From positions 1-55,035 of the forward strand of contig JAGODU010000006.1 in assembly GCA_017998095.1 (NCBI GenBank): a stretch of 55,035 nt of DNA. Direction: 5' to 3'. The position numbers and the translations under genes are program-made. Under the pieces are notes generated by a model. It was not told the origin of the DNA and made no database searches. It saw only the letters and a program-made list of their open reading frames with translations. The DNA is from Prolixibacteraceae bacterium. Lineage in GTDB: Bacteria; Bacteroidota; Bacteroidia; Bacteroidales; Prolixibacteraceae. Positions 45,110 through 54,876 of the stretch are shown here, piece after piece (positions within the stretch are counted from its first letter, which is position 1; the number at the start of each line of letters is the position of its first letter).

Positions 45110-45934
45110 ATGTGTTATTTAGATGAGTTATTTAAACTTAAAGGTAAAGTTGCTGTTATTACAGGCGGAGGTGGTGTATTAGCTTCAGAAATAGGAAGCG
45201 GATTGTCAAAAGCTGGAGTAAAGATAGTATTTCTTGATATTAATTTAGAATCTGCTCAATGGGCAGCAAAAGCTATAGTTGATGACGGTGGGGATGCTAT
45301 TGGTTTAAAGACTAATGTTTTAGATCTTGATTTACTAAAAGACACGAGGAAACTTATTTTAGAAAAATATGGAAAAATAGATATATTACTAAATGCTGCA
45401 GGGGGAAATATGCCTGGAGCAACCATATCTCCTGATAAAACAGTATTTGATCTGGATGTCAAAGATTTGGAAAAGGTAACGAATTTAAACTTTAATGGAA
45501 CAGTCCTGCCTTCGATGGTGTTTGGTGAGGTAATGGCGAAACAAAGGTCAGGAAATATTATTAACTTTTCATCTATGGCTGCATTTCAATCTATTACAAG
45601 AGTAATTGGATATTCTGCTGCAAAGGCTGCGGTTTCTAATTTTACTTCATGGATGGCAATGGAATTAGCTATGAAATTTGGAGGTGGTTTGAGAGTAAAT
45701 GCAATTGCACCAGGATTCTTCATTGGAAATCAAAACAGGGATTTGTTATTAAATTCAGACGGGTCCTTTACTGACAGAGGTAATAAAGTTATAAATAATA
45801 CCCCTATGGGTAGATTTGGTGAAGCTCATGAGTTAGTAGGTGCAATATTATTTCTTGCAAGTGAATCTGCATCTTTTGTTACAGGTGTAGTTTTACCAAT
45901 TGATGGAGGATTTAGTACATTTAGTGGAGTATAA
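45110..45934 (+). CDS. SDR-family D-mannonate oxidoreductase (fructuronate reductase)
   Basis: 274 residues from the ATG at 45110; an in-frame TTG at 45062 would precede the predicted transcription start and is rejected. The Rossmann motif is TGGGGVLASEIG, the catalytic Ser is in NFSSMAA and the Tyr/Lys pair in GYSAAKAA. The C-terminus VLPIDGGFSTFSG is typical of SDR sugar dehydrogenases. This family reduces fructuronate to D-mannonate in Bacteroidota, unrelated to E. coli UxuB. The uxuA start codon follows 2 bp after the stop, which supports the assignment. A different polyol or ketosugar substrate is possible. Confidence 0.82.
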   Translation: MCYLDELFKLKGKVAVITGGGGVLASEIGSGLSKAGVKIVFLDINLESAQWAAKAIVDDGGDAIGLKTNVLDLDLLKDTRKLILEKYGKIDILLNAAGGNMPGATISPDKTVFDLDVKDLEKVTNLNFNGTVLPSMVFGEVMAKQRSGNIINFSSMAAFQSITRVIGYSAAKAAVSNFTSWMAMELAMKFGGGLRVNAIAPGFFIGNQNRDLLLNSDGSFTDRGNKVINNTPMGRFGEAHELVGAILFLASESASFVTGVVLPIDGGFSTFSGV

Positions 45935-45936
45935 AG

Positions 45937-47121
45937 ATGAAATTCATTTATTCATGGCGTTGGTTTGGTCCTAATGACAGAATACAACTTTCAAGTATAA
46001 AACAAGCTGGTGCATCAGCAGTAGTTACAGCTTTACATCAGATACCGGTTGGAGATGTATGGGAAAAAGAAGATATTATTAAAAGAAAAAAAGTAATTGA
46101 AGATGCAGGTTTAGTATGGAATGTTGTTGAAAGTCTTCCAGTTAGTGAAGATATTAAAAGACAGACAGGTAATTATCTACAGCATATAGAGAATTATAAG
46201 ATATCTATTGAAAATTTAGCAAAGTGTGGGATAAATGTTATTTGTTATAATTTTATGCCTGTACTTGATTGGTCAAGAACTAATCTTAAAGTGACTTTTT
46301 CAGATGGTAGTCAAACATCCGGATTTAAATTACATGCTTTCGCTGCATTTGATTTATTTATTTTACAAAGGGAGAATTCGCAAAAGGATTATCCGGTTGA
46401 AATAATCGAAAAAGCTAAAGAATATTTTAATAAACTCGATGTTGATGGGAAAAAGGCATTGAGGGAGACAATAATGTACGGGTTGCCTGGTTCTTTGGAA
46501 ACATATTCTATGGATAAATTCAAAAATGCTTTATCTCTTTATAATGGTATTGACAGAAATAAACTAAAAACTCACTTAAATTTCTTTTTAAACGAGATCA
46601 TACCTGTTGCCGAGGAGAATAATATTAAAATGGCAATACATCCTGATGATCCCCCATGGAATTTATTAGGATTACCACGAATTGTTAGTACAATTGATGA
46701 TTTAAAAGAAATTGTTGGAATGAAAAAGTCCAAATCAAATGGAATCACTTTTTGCACAGGTTCTCTTGGAGTAGGATATTTTAATAATTTATCTGAGATT
46801 GCTGCAGAATTAGCACCCAATATCCATTTTATACATTTAAGAAATGTCGTGAGAGATAAAGATCTTAATTTTCAGGAAGAAACTTTTTTTGAGGGTGATG
46901 TCGACATGATTGAATTAGTAAAGATTTTAGTATCGGAAGGAAAAAAGATGGAAACTTTAACATGCGAGCCTTTCATTCTTCCTGTAAGACCGGATCATGG
47001 TCATCAAATGCTTGAAGATATTGGTAAAGATAATTATCCTGGATATAGTTTATATGGAAGAATGAAAAATCTTGCAGAAATAAAAGGTCTTACTCTTGCT
47101 GTTTTAAATCTACACGATTAG
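45937..47121 (+). CDS. uxuA: D-mannonate dehydratase
   Basis: 394 residues, the length of UxuA. It dehydrates D-mannonate to 2-keto-3-deoxy-D-gluconate in glucuronate breakdown. Recognised by MKFIYSWRWFGPNDRIQL, the VICYNFMPVLDWSRT segment, the metal-site sequence MAIHPDDPPWNLLGLPRIVS, FCTGSLG, and HFIHLRNV. The TIM-barrel enzyme uses Fe2+ or Mn2+. It forms a two-gene unit with the SDR upstream and has a terminator downstream. Confidence 0.96.
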   Translation: MKFIYSWRWFGPNDRIQLSSIKQAGASAVVTALHQIPVGDVWEKEDIIKRKKVIEDAGLVWNVVESLPVSEDIKRQTGNYLQHIENYKISIENLAKCGINVICYNFMPVLDWSRTNLKVTFSDGSQTSGFKLHAFAAFDLFILQRENSQKDYPVEIIEKAKEYFNKLDVDGKKALRETIMYGLPGSLETYSMDKFKNALSLYNGIDRNKLKTHLNFFLNEIIPVAEENNIKMAIHPDDPPWNLLGLPRIVSTIDDLKEIVGMKKSKSNGITFCTGSLGVGYFNNLSEIAAELAPNIHFIHLRNVVRDKDLNFQEETFFEGDVDMIELVKILVSEGKKMETLTCEPFILPVRPDHGHQMLEDIGKDNYPGYSLYGRMKNLAEIKGLTLAVLNLHD

Positions 47122-47558
47122 TAGTTAATTTATAAATCCAATACTATTAAACTTTTAAGTATTTTATTGAAGAGCTTACGAAAAATGAATATTCAAAAAT
47201 GAATTTTTAATAATATTTCTATACGTTATAACTTACATTAAAGCCATTGAGATATATAATTCTTAATGGCTTTCTTATTTGTATACAATTAGTGCAGCAA
47301 AAGTAAACTGGCAATTAAAAAAAATTATTGATAATTTTATTTCTTTATCTTTAAGAAAGAAATGTATAGATTTATTTTAATTTTTGTTTGAAAAAGCAAT
47401 GTAATATTTACACCTCATAATTGAATAAAATTGATAATTATTTTTCATTAGTTAAGTTTAAATTGATCCACTTTTGTGTAACGATATAAAATATTGAATG
47501 ATTATTTTGTATTAAATAAGGTTTAAAAATGTTTATAATAAATTCTTAATTGAAAGCT
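47122..47558. other. 437-bp intergenic region
   Basis: Contains the uxuA terminator at 47240-47273. The remainder (47281-47558) is extremely AT-rich and should hold the promoter of the esterase-GH27-GH9 operon. CACTTTTG (47470-47477) and TATTTTG near 47513 resemble, but do not match, a TAnnTTTG element. No ORF, tRNA or repeat was recognised. Confidence 0.6.
47240..47280 (+). terminator. terminator of the uxuA unit
   Basis: AAAGCCATTGAGA (47240-47252) pairs with TCTTAATGGCTTT (47261-47273), 13 bp with one G-T pair, loop TATATAAT, then CTTATTT. It is about 118 bp after the uxuA stop codon. Confidence 0.75.
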
Positions 47559-49544
47559 ATGGAAAGAATAAAACGCATTAAGTTTCTGAAAATCATTTTC
47601 CTCGTGATTTTATTTTCTTTAAGTGCCACTTTTGTTTCAGGACAAATTAAACTGCCGAATATTATAAGTTCGAATATGGTTATTCAAAGGGATATTAATG
47701 CAAACATTTGGGGAACAGCGAGTAGCAATGAAAAAATTTCAATTAGTTTCAGAGGAGAGATAATTAAAACAAAAGCGGATAAAACAGGTAAATGGAGTGT
47801 TAAAATTCCAACTGGTGAAGCTGGAGGACCTTTTGATTTAGTCATAGAAGGTAATAATACAATTACACTCAATAATATTATGGTTGGTGATGTTTGGGTT
47901 TGTTCAGGACAATCTAATATGGAGTGGCCTCTTAAGCAAGCAGCTAATGGAGATTATGAAGTTAAAAAGTCAAATTTTAAAAATATTCGTTTGTTTCAGG
48001 TTCAAAAGAATGTTTCAGTAGTTCCTTTAGATGATACCGGAAAAATTCAGTGGGAAGAATGCAATCCTAATACATCTGCTGATTTTTCTGCTGTAGGTTA
48101 TTTCTTTGGTCGTAAACTACATACAGAAACAGGTGTGCCTATTGGATTGATAAACAGTAACTGGGGTGGTACTATAATTGAAACATGGACGAGTGAACCC
48201 GGATTGAAAAATGATGATTTAAGCCTAAAGTGGTTAGAAGGATTAAAAAACTATGACGCTAAAGAAATGGCTGAAAAACTCAAAACGATTTTCAAAAATT
48301 ATCGTGAAGAATTAGAGAAAGTAGAACAGCCTGAATGGAAACATGAATATATAAATCCTGAATATGTTGATTCTGATTGGGAAGAAATAGAACTACCCGG
48401 ATTGTGGGAGAGTAAACATGGATTTGAGTCTTTTGATGGAATAGTTTGGCACAGATATTCTTTTGAAATTCCCAAAACCTTTGATCTTAGTAAATCTGTA
48501 ATTTCTTTAGGCATGATAGATGATACAGATGTAACATGGATAAATGGTAAGAGGGTTGGTGAAACTTTTAATCAGTATAACTTTCCCAGGAAATATAACA
48601 TTCCTTTAAATGTTCTAAAATATGGTAAAAATACTATTGTAGTCAGAGTAGAAGATTATGTTGGTGGTGGGGGTATTTATGGGTTAAAATCAAATTTAAA
48701 TATTACTGATGGCTCAAATATAATTGATCTTTCTGGTGAATGGAAAATAAAAAAAGATCCGCTGCCTACACCACCAAATCCAGTGATTTTATCAGAATCA
48801 GCATTGCAGCCTAATCAATATCCAACTTTATTATACAATGGTATGATTAATCCTCTTATTAATTTTGGGATAAGAGGTGTTATTTGGTATCAGGGCGAAT
48901 CTAATGCTGATGGTTTGAATCAGGCATTGCGTTATGAAAAACAATTAAAGTCTATGATACTTGATTGGAGAGGAAAATGGAAAAATGAAAAACTGTATTT
49001 CAATCAAGTTCAATTGGCCAATTATAGAGGAGAATCTCAATCAGCACAGAATAACGATATTTGGCCATTTTTAAGAGAAGCTCAATTTAAAGCATTAGAA
49101 TTACCTAATACAGGTATGGCGTGTATTATGGATATAGGTGATCCAAATGATATTCATCCAAGAAATAAAGTAGATGTAGGTGAAAGATTAGCTTTAAATG
49201 TTTTAAGGGATATATTTGGTAAAATGATAGTTGCTCATGGGCCTAGAATCTCAGATGCAAGGTTTGAAGGAAACAGAGCTTTAATTACTTTTAATGAAGT
49301 CGGATCAGGATTAAAAAGCACAAATAAATATGGTTATATAAATGGATTCTCGGTTGCAGGTAAAGACAAAGTTTTCCATTTTGCTAAAGCTTCTTTTAGT
49401 TCAAACAATTCTGTAGTTGTTTTTTCTGATGAAGTTGAAAAAATTGAATCAGTAAGGTTCTTATGGGCTGATAATCCAGGAGAAATAAATTTATATAATT
49501 CCTCAGGATTACCTGCAGAACCATTCAGAACAGATAATTGGTAA
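47559..49544 (+). CDS. sialate O-acetylesterase-like carbohydrate esterase with internal jelly-roll domain
   Basis: 661 residues from the ATG at 47559; a TTG three codons earlier is less likely. A signal peptide ends near FVSGQ. SGNH-type blocks: CSGQSNMEWPL (nucleophile Ser), GLINSNWGGT, GVIWYQGESNADG, and the catalytic Asp/His in DIGDPNDIHPRNK. About 190 residues inserted between blocks (WEEIELPGLWES, IVWHRYSFEIP, ITDGSNIIDLSGEWKI) resemble the GH2 N-terminal jelly roll, as in CE20/SIAE-like enzymes. It probably deacetylates a plant polysaccharide such as xyloglucan or mannan rather than sialic acid. It is the first gene of a three-gene operon. Confidence 0.87.
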   Translation: MERIKRIKFLKIIFLVILFSLSATFVSGQIKLPNIISSNMVIQRDINANIWGTASSNEKISISFRGEIIKTKADKTGKWSVKIPTGEAGGPFDLVIEGNNTITLNNIMVGDVWVCSGQSNMEWPLKQAANGDYEVKKSNFKNIRLFQVQKNVSVVPLDDTGKIQWEECNPNTSADFSAVGYFFGRKLHTETGVPIGLINSNWGGTIIETWTSEPGLKNDDLSLKWLEGLKNYDAKEMAEKLKTIFKNYREELEKVEQPEWKHEYINPEYVDSDWEEIELPGLWESKHGFESFDGIVWHRYSFEIPKTFDLSKSVISLGMIDDTDVTWINGKRVGETFNQYNFPRKYNIPLNVLKYGKNTIVVRVEDYVGGGGIYGLKSNLNITDGSNIIDLSGEWKIKKDPLPTPPNPVILSESALQPNQYPTLLYNGMINPLINFGIRGVIWYQGESNADGLNQALRYEKQLKSMILDWRGKWKNEKLYFNQVQLANYRGESQSAQNNDIWPFLREAQFKALELPNTGMACIMDIGDPNDIHPRNKVDVGERLALNVLRDIFGKMIVAHGPRISDARFEGNRALITFNEVGSGLKSTNKYGYINGFSVAGKDKVFHFAKASFSSNNSVVVFSDEVEKIESVRFLWADNPGEINLYNSSGLPAEPFRTDNW

Positions 49545-49561
49545 TTTTAAATATAAATGCA

Positions 49562-50770
49562 ATGAAAAGGTTATTCTTGTTAATAGCAGTAATGATGACT
49601 AGTATCATTTTATCTGCTCAAAAATTTAGTGGTTTAGCTGAAACTCCTCCAATGGGTTGGAATAGTTGGAATATATATGCTTGCGACATTAACGAAACTT
49701 TGGTAAAAGAGGTAGCTAAGGCGATGGTGGATAGAGGATTAAAAGATGCAGGTTATGAGTATGTCGTAATTGATGATTGTTGGCATGGAGAAAGGGATAG
49801 TCTGGGATTTATAACAGCAGATCCAGTAAAGTTTCCCTCAGGAATTAAGGCTTTAGCTGATTACGTTCATTCTTTGGGCTTAAAGTTTGGTATTTATTCT
49901 GATGCCGGATGGAAAACTTGTGGAGGAAGACCTGGTAGTAGAGGTTATGAATTTCAGGATGCAATGAAGTATGCCGAGTGGGGAGTTGACTATTTAAAAT
50001 ATGATTGGTGCAATACTGAAGGATTAAAAGCGGAAGGAGCTTATTTAACTATGCGGGATGCTTTGTATAAAGCTGGACGTCCTATTCTTTTCAGTATGTG
50101 CGAATGGGGTGACAATAAACCATGGAAATGGGCAAAGGATATCGGTCATATGTGGAGAACAACCGGAGACATTTATGATGATTTTTATGGTGAATTGAAT
50201 CATGGGACATGGTCATCCTGGGGAATTCTTAATATTTTGGATATGCAGGAAGGATTACGTGAATATGCCGGACCTGGTCACTGGAATGATCCGGATATGA
50301 TGGAAGTGGGAAACGACATGACTATAAATGAAAGCAGAGCACATTTTTCAATGTGGTGTATGCTGGCTGCTCCATTAATAGCCGGAACGAGTATTCAGAA
50401 TGCTTCAAAAGAAATAATATCAATTCTGACAAATAAAGAAGCTATTGCTATAAACCAAGATAAATTAGGAATACAAGGTTTTAAAGAATCCAGAATTGAT
50501 AGTCTTGAAATATGGTATAAACCACTTATTAATGGAGATTGGGCTGTGTGTTTCTTGAATCGGGATGCTGTTGTAAAAAATATAGATTATAATTGGATTG
50601 AAAAGGATATCAATGATGATTTTGCTAAAAGAAAAACGAACTTTAAAGAAATAGCATATGATATACGTGATGTGTGGGCAAAGAAAGATTTAGGTAATAC
50701 AAAGAGTTCATTAAAAGTAACTATTCCTTCCCATGACATACTTATGCTTAGACTGTCTGTCAAAAAATAA
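49562..50770 (+). CDS. GH27 alpha-galactosidase
   Basis: 402 residues from the ATG at 49562; the frame extends upstream to a TTG inside the esterase gene, but the signal peptide starts at MKRLFLLIAVM. GH27 hallmarks: PPMGWNSWN (29-37), VVIDDCWH, the nucleophile Asp148 in YLKYDWCN and the acid/base Asp203 in RTTGDI. A C-terminal beta domain ends with SHDILMLRL. It releases terminal alpha-galactose (or beta-L-arabinopyranose in some members), for example from galactomannan or xyloglucan side chains. It is 17 bp from the esterase gene. Confidence 0.93.
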   Translation: MKRLFLLIAVMMTSIILSAQKFSGLAETPPMGWNSWNIYACDINETLVKEVAKAMVDRGLKDAGYEYVVIDDCWHGERDSLGFITADPVKFPSGIKALADYVHSLGLKFGIYSDAGWKTCGGRPGSRGYEFQDAMKYAEWGVDYLKYDWCNTEGLKAEGAYLTMRDALYKAGRPILFSMCEWGDNKPWKWAKDIGHMWRTTGDIYDDFYGELNHGTWSSWGILNILDMQEGLREYAGPGHWNDPDMMEVGNDMTINESRAHFSMWCMLAAPLIAGTSIQNASKEIISILTNKEAIAINQDKLGIQGFKESRIDSLEIWYKPLINGDWAVCFLNRDAVVKNIDYNWIEKDINDDFAKRKTNFKEIAYDIRDVWAKKDLGNTKSSLKVTIPSHDILMLRLSVKK

Positions 50771-50860
50771 TAGGGTTTTTAAGGTCTTGTCTTAAAGGGA
50801 AATATTTATAGTAAAGCTTTATTTATGTAAATAGCTAAGATTAATTAAAATAGAATAGTC

Positions 50861-52498
50861 ATGAAACAATTATTAAAGTATTTTCTTTTTGTTATTTTAA
50901 TGTCAGCTGGCTTTTTTTCAAAAGGAGCTGATATTTCTTTAAATTCTCTGGGATATTTACCCACAGATATTAAAATTGCAACTGTTTCTTCGAAATTTAC
51001 TTCATTTAAAGTTTATGAATTGACAAGTGGGGAAATTGTGCTTAATGCTGCAACATCTGATTCTGTATATCAGAAAGATGTTAATCGTACTGTTCGCTTT
51101 GCTGATTTTTCAAAAATTACTAAAGAAGGGACATATTTTATACAGTTGTCAGATAGTATAAAGTCCTGCAATTTTCAAATATCAGGTAATGTCTATAATT
51201 CTGCTTTTATAACCTCAATGAGAGCTTTTTATTTATGGAGGTGTGGGATGGCTGTAGAAGGCACTCATAATGGAATATTTTATTCACACAATACCTGCCA
51301 TCTTGAAGACGGCTGGCTTGATTCAATTGGGATCCCTAATAAAAGAATTGATGGAGCTGGAGGCTGGCACGATGCAGGTGATCATGGAAAATATGTTGTT
51401 AATGCAGGAATTACAGTAGGAATGATGTTTGTAGCATGGGAACAGTTTAATGACAAATTGAAAGATTTGAAATTAAACATACCTGAGACAGCATCTGGCT
51501 ATCCTGACTATTTAAAAGAGTTGAAATGGGAAACTGATTGGTTGTTAAAAATGGCTTACCCTGATGGCACAGGAAGGATAAGCCATAAGTTGACCAGAAC
51601 TAGTTTTGAAGGGTTCATAATGCCAGAGGACGATAAAGAAAAGAGATTTCTTACTGAATGGAGTTCCGGAGCAACAGCAGATTTTGTGGCAGTTATGGCT
51701 CAAGCCGCCCGTTATTTTAAACCCTATGATAAAGCTTATGCAAAGAAATGTCTGGATGCAGCTATATTAAGTTATAATTTTTTACAGAAAAACAGAGAAG
51801 ACCATAAGTTTTCTCAAAGAGGATTCAGAACAGGGGGTTATCATTCATCGGATGAAGATGACAGACTTTGGGCTGCTGTTGAGTTGTGGGAAACAACAGG
51901 AAAGGACGTTTATTTGAAAGACTTTGAAATGAGACTCTCATCTATGAAAACTAAAGTTGATGAAGACTGGGATTGGGGTAATGTTAAGAACATGGCTTCG
52001 TTTACTTATGTTTTATCAATTAAAAAAGGTAGAAACGAAGATTTGTTGAATGAAGTAAAAAAACAAACTATTCAAATTGCTGAAAGCATTGTTTCCAAAT
52101 CGAAGAAAGATATTTACTCAAGACCTTTAGGCGAGAAATATTATTGGGGCTGTAATGGTACTGTAGTAAGGCAAGTTTTTAATCTCCATGTGGCAAATAA
52201 AATTAATCCGGATATTAAATACAGAAATGCTTCACTTGATGCAATAAACCATGTTTTTGGAAGAAACTTTTACGGAAGATCTTATGTTACAGGATTAGGG
52301 TATTTACCACCAATGAACCCTCATGACAGAAGGTCGGGTGCGGATAATATTCCTGAACCATGGCCGGGTTATATTGTTGGAGGAGGCCAAAAAGCAACTG
52401 ATTGGCAAGATGATTGGAAAAGTTATTCTACTAATGAAGTTGCAATTAATTGGCAGGCTGCTCTTGTATTTGCCCTTGCTGGATTTATAAATTATTAA
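50861..52498 (+). CDS. GH9 family glycoside hydrolase with N-terminal Ig-like domain
   Basis: 545 residues. A signal peptide (about 1-23) is followed by a CelD-type Ig domain (ISLNSLGYLPTDIKIATV, about 24-110). The GH9 (alpha/alpha)6 barrel has the catalytic aspartates Asp171 and Asp174 in GGWHDAGDHGKY, the NPHDRRS motif and the proton donor Glu526 in STNEVAINW. Family members are endo- or exo-beta-1,4-glucanases; some act on xyloglucan, glucomannan or exo-glucosamine. The linked GH27 and acetylesterase point to a branched, acetylated hemicellulose. Confidence 0.92.
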   Translation: MKQLLKYFLFVILMSAGFFSKGADISLNSLGYLPTDIKIATVSSKFTSFKVYELTSGEIVLNAATSDSVYQKDVNRTVRFADFSKITKEGTYFIQLSDSIKSCNFQISGNVYNSAFITSMRAFYLWRCGMAVEGTHNGIFYSHNTCHLEDGWLDSIGIPNKRIDGAGGWHDAGDHGKYVVNAGITVGMMFVAWEQFNDKLKDLKLNIPETASGYPDYLKELKWETDWLLKMAYPDGTGRISHKLTRTSFEGFIMPEDDKEKRFLTEWSSGATADFVAVMAQAARYFKPYDKAYAKKCLDAAILSYNFLQKNREDHKFSQRGFRTGGYHSSDEDDRLWAAVELWETTGKDVYLKDFEMRLSSMKTKVDEDWDWGNVKNMASFTYVLSIKKGRNEDLLNEVKKQTIQIAESIVSKSKKDIYSRPLGEKYYWGCNGTVVRQVFNLHVANKINPDIKYRNASLDAINHVFGRNFYGRSYVTGLGYLPPMNPHDRRSGADNIPEPWPGYIVGGGQKATDWQDDWKSYSTNEVAINWQAALVFALAGFINY

Positions 52499-52510
52499 GA
52501 TTTTTATATT

Positions 52511-52541
52511 AAAAGGGCAGTTCAGTAAGAATTGCCCTTTT
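52511..52541. terminator. terminator after the GH9 gene
   Basis: AAAAGGGCAGTTC (52511-52523) pairs with GAATTGCCCTTTT (52529-52541), 13 bp with one G-T pair, loop AGTAA, then TATTG. The right arm overlaps the last codons of the convergent plsC gene, so the hairpin may terminate in both directions. Confidence 0.85.
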
Positions 52542-53283
52542 TATTGATCAATTGATTATTTATTTTCATATAAACTTCGTTTCTCAATTTTAAATAATCA
52601 TCTGATATCATTGGATCAAAAAACTTTAATTCTACTATTTGAAAAGGACGCCACATTTGTCTAAAGAAATGAATTATTATAGGTTCACTGCTTTTCCACT
52701 TGTTTCCACTATTAAAGTAATTAATTACGCATGGTATAATTGGTACTCCTATTTCTGTTGCTATTTTAAAAGAACCTTTTTTGAAAGGTAAAGTGCCGGG
52801 TCCTTTATGTGTAGTACCTTCCGGGAATACAGTTACAGGAATTTTATTCTCAATTGACTTTTTAATATTCATCATAGTTTCATTCAAACTCCTGATGTCT
52901 TTTCTGTCTACAGTTATTAATTTGCAAATATCTAATATGACCCTCGTTATTGGCCAATTCATTATTTCTTTTTTTGCAACAAATGCAGATGAAGAATAAG
53001 TACCAATTAAGAGAACATCCAGATAGCTCTGATGATTGGGCATTAAAATATATTCTTTCATCTTAGGTATCTTATTCCTTTTTATAATAAAACCTAAAAT
53101 CAAAAGAGAAATTTTACCCCATAACTTAATAATCCTGAACTTATAACTACCTTTTTTTTTGAATATCCATAGCTCAAAATGAGCAAATGGTAATAAAATA
53201 ATAAAATTGAAAATTATCAGTACAAGACGTATTAAAGTGAGAGGTGATAATATAATCGCTAAAAGTTTATTTGCCCGAATCAA
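52522..53283 (-). CDS. plsC: 1-acyl-sn-glycerol-3-phosphate acyltransferase (PlsC)
   Basis: 253 residues, the normal size for the enzyme that makes phosphatidic acid from lysophosphatidic acid. A hydrophobic anchor lies at 10-37. Motifs: MPNHQSYLDVL (NHx4D), FPEGTTHKGPGTLPFKKGSFK, and the proline-rich VPIIPCVI. It is 8 bp downstream of the lipocalin gene on the same strand. It is a closer match to canonical PlsC than the 448-residue homologue at 4.9-6.3 kb. Confidence 0.9.
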   Translation of the reverse strand: MIRANKLLAIILSPLTLIRLVLIIFNFIILLPFAHFELWIFKKKGSYKFRIIKLWGKISLLILGFIIKRNKIPKMKEYILMPNHQSYLDVLLIGTYSSSAFVAKKEIMNWPITRVILDICKLITVDRKDIRSLNETMMNIKKSIENKIPVTVFPEGTTHKGPGTLPFKKGSFKIATEIGVPIIPCVINYFNSGNKWKSSEPIIIHFFRQMWRPFQIVELKFFDPMISDDYLKLRNEVYMKINNQLINKKGNSY

Positions 53284-53291
53284 ATTTAGAT

Positions 53292-53822
53292 TTATTTTTT
53301 ATGCGTTACTTTAATTAATTTACTTACATCATAACCTCTGTTTTTTGCTTTTTCGAGTAAAGACTTATAAACTTTATCATCCATTTCAGGTGTCCTGCTT
53401 AAAATCCAAAGGTAATTTGAAGAATTACTTCCAATGAGAACATATTGATAGTTTTCATCAAGTTCCAGAATATTATAAGGAGAGTAAAAGAAAAGGAAAA
53501 ATGAAACTTTAAGATTTCTTGGTGTGTCAGGAGAAGTAAGTTTCGCCTTTCCAACCGCAGTTTTAAATTTTCCATCTAATCCATTCTTATAACCGGAATT
53601 AACAACTTTTATTTTTCCATTATCCATTAATGAATAATTTGCAGTTGCACCTTCAAGTCCTCTTTCAAAAGAATGATCAAATCGGGCAATTTCATACCAG
53701 GTTCCAAGGTATTTTTCTAACTTAAAATCAAAAGTTGATTTTATAGTCTGATCAGGAGATTTAGCGCTGATTACTAATGTGCTTAGCATTACTGTTGAAA
53801 TTAAGGTTATTAAACGTTTCAT
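53292..53822 (-). CDS. blc: bacterial lipocalin (Blc family)
   Basis: 176 residues with a cleavable signal peptide (MKRLITLISTVMLSTLVISA). The lipocalin signature is KYLGTWYEIARFDHSFERGLEG; the barrel strands continue to FSFFLFF-like KVSFFLFFYSPY and the C-terminal ILSRTPEMDD. There is no lipobox cysteine, unlike E. coli Blc, so it is probably soluble in the periplasm. It may bind fatty acids or lysophospholipids, which fits its position directly before plsC. Confidence 0.9.
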   Translation of the reverse strand: MKRLITLISTVMLSTLVISAKSPDQTIKSTFDFKLEKYLGTWYEIARFDHSFERGLEGATANYSLMDNGKIKVVNSGYKNGLDGKFKTAVGKAKLTSPDTPRNLKVSFFLFFYSPYNILELDENYQYVLIGSNSSNYLWILSRTPEMDDKVYKSLLEKAKNRGYDVSKLIKVTHKK

Positions 53823-53880
53823 ATTTATTTTTTAATTTATTTAACTTAAGTTTCAACAATTTATTGATGAAAAGGTTTAA

Positions 53881-54876
53881 TTATTTAATTGATAAAAAAC
53901 GTGAAGCAAATTTATACCCCTCAATTTCAGCTTTTATAAAATTTAAAAGTTCTTCTTTTGATATAAGGGCATTTCTTAATAATGAATTAGCCATTCCATA
54001 AATTGCGGGTAATGTTGATCTTTTAATAAAATAATATCCATCCAGAAAATTATTTATTCCTCCTGAAATGATGAGATTGTTACAATAGTAAGAATTTTTA
54101 GCTGCTAGGTTATTTGTAATTTCTATCATTTCATTTGCATTATGACCGATTGAAGCTAAAGGCTTTAAATACTTGCTATATGCATTTTTATTTCTGTTAA
54201 TTTCTATAGCAGGAAAGTTTGTTCCACCGTATGCTCCGTATTCTATACAGTCAACTTCAAGTTTAAGTAAAAGCTCTAAACTATCAGGACCAATACCCTG
54301 ACCTACTTCTTTTATAATAATCTTGTATTCATGGTTTAAGTCCTCGATAAATTCTATTATTGTTTCTATTGGAGGTCTTTTAAATAAGTCACCCTCCGGT
54401 TGAAGCCATTCTTGTACAGGATTTACATGAATTATCAAGCCATCTGCTTGTAATTTTACTTTCACTAATTCATGAATCTTATCTAAGTTTTTTTTATCAA
54501 TTAAGTCTTCTAACTGGGCAATTCCTATGTTTGCAAAAAAAGGAACATTGTCACCCAAAATTGGTCGCAGATTAAAGTCTTCAAAATATTTATTGCTTTT
54601 CAAAAGTGTCCTGCAAGAACCCAATCCTATTCCTAAACCAAACTCAGCAGCAGCTTCTGCTAAATAACGATTTATTCTGCCTGAGTCAGATGAGCCTCCT
54701 GTAATGCTTGAAATCCAAAGAGGATGATTCATCGTCTTTCCAAGAAATTTTACCTCTTCATTACCTGCCGGGTGGGCACTGAGCAATGGCTCATAATTAA
54801 AACGCGGATCAGGTGTTCCCGATGCTGGAATTGAAATTTCAGCTAGTTTTATATGATCAATTTTCCTCTTTACCAT
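53881..54876 (-). CDS. fni: type 2 isopentenyl-diphosphate delta-isomerase
   Basis: 331 residues, the FMN- and NADPH-dependent type 2 enzyme (not the Zn/Mg type 1) that interconverts IPP and DMAPP in isoprenoid synthesis. Recognised by KRKIDHIKLAE, the flavin-binding ISSITGGSSDSGRINRYLAEAA, GLGLGSCR-like GIGLGSCRTL, HVNPVQEWLQPEGD, and EYGAYGGTNFPAIEINR. The C-terminal ISGGINNFLDGYYFIK also fits. It heads the minus-strand group fni-blc-plsC with a 58-bp gap to blc. Confidence 0.93.
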   Translation of the reverse strand: MVKRKIDHIKLAEISIPASGTPDPRFNYEPLLSAHPAGNEEVKFLGKTMNHPLWISSITGGSSDSGRINRYLAEAAAEFGLGIGLGSCRTLLKSNKYFEDFNLRPILGDNVPFFANIGIAQLEDLIDKKNLDKIHELVKVKLQADGLIIHVNPVQEWLQPEGDLFKRPPIETIIEFIEDLNHEYKIIIKEVGQGIGPDSLELLLKLEVDCIEYGAYGGTNFPAIEINRNKNAYSKYLKPLASIGHNANEMIEITNNLAAKNSYYCNNLIISGGINNFLDGYYFIKRSTLPAIYGMANSLLRNALISKEELLNFIKAEIEGYKFASRFLSIK

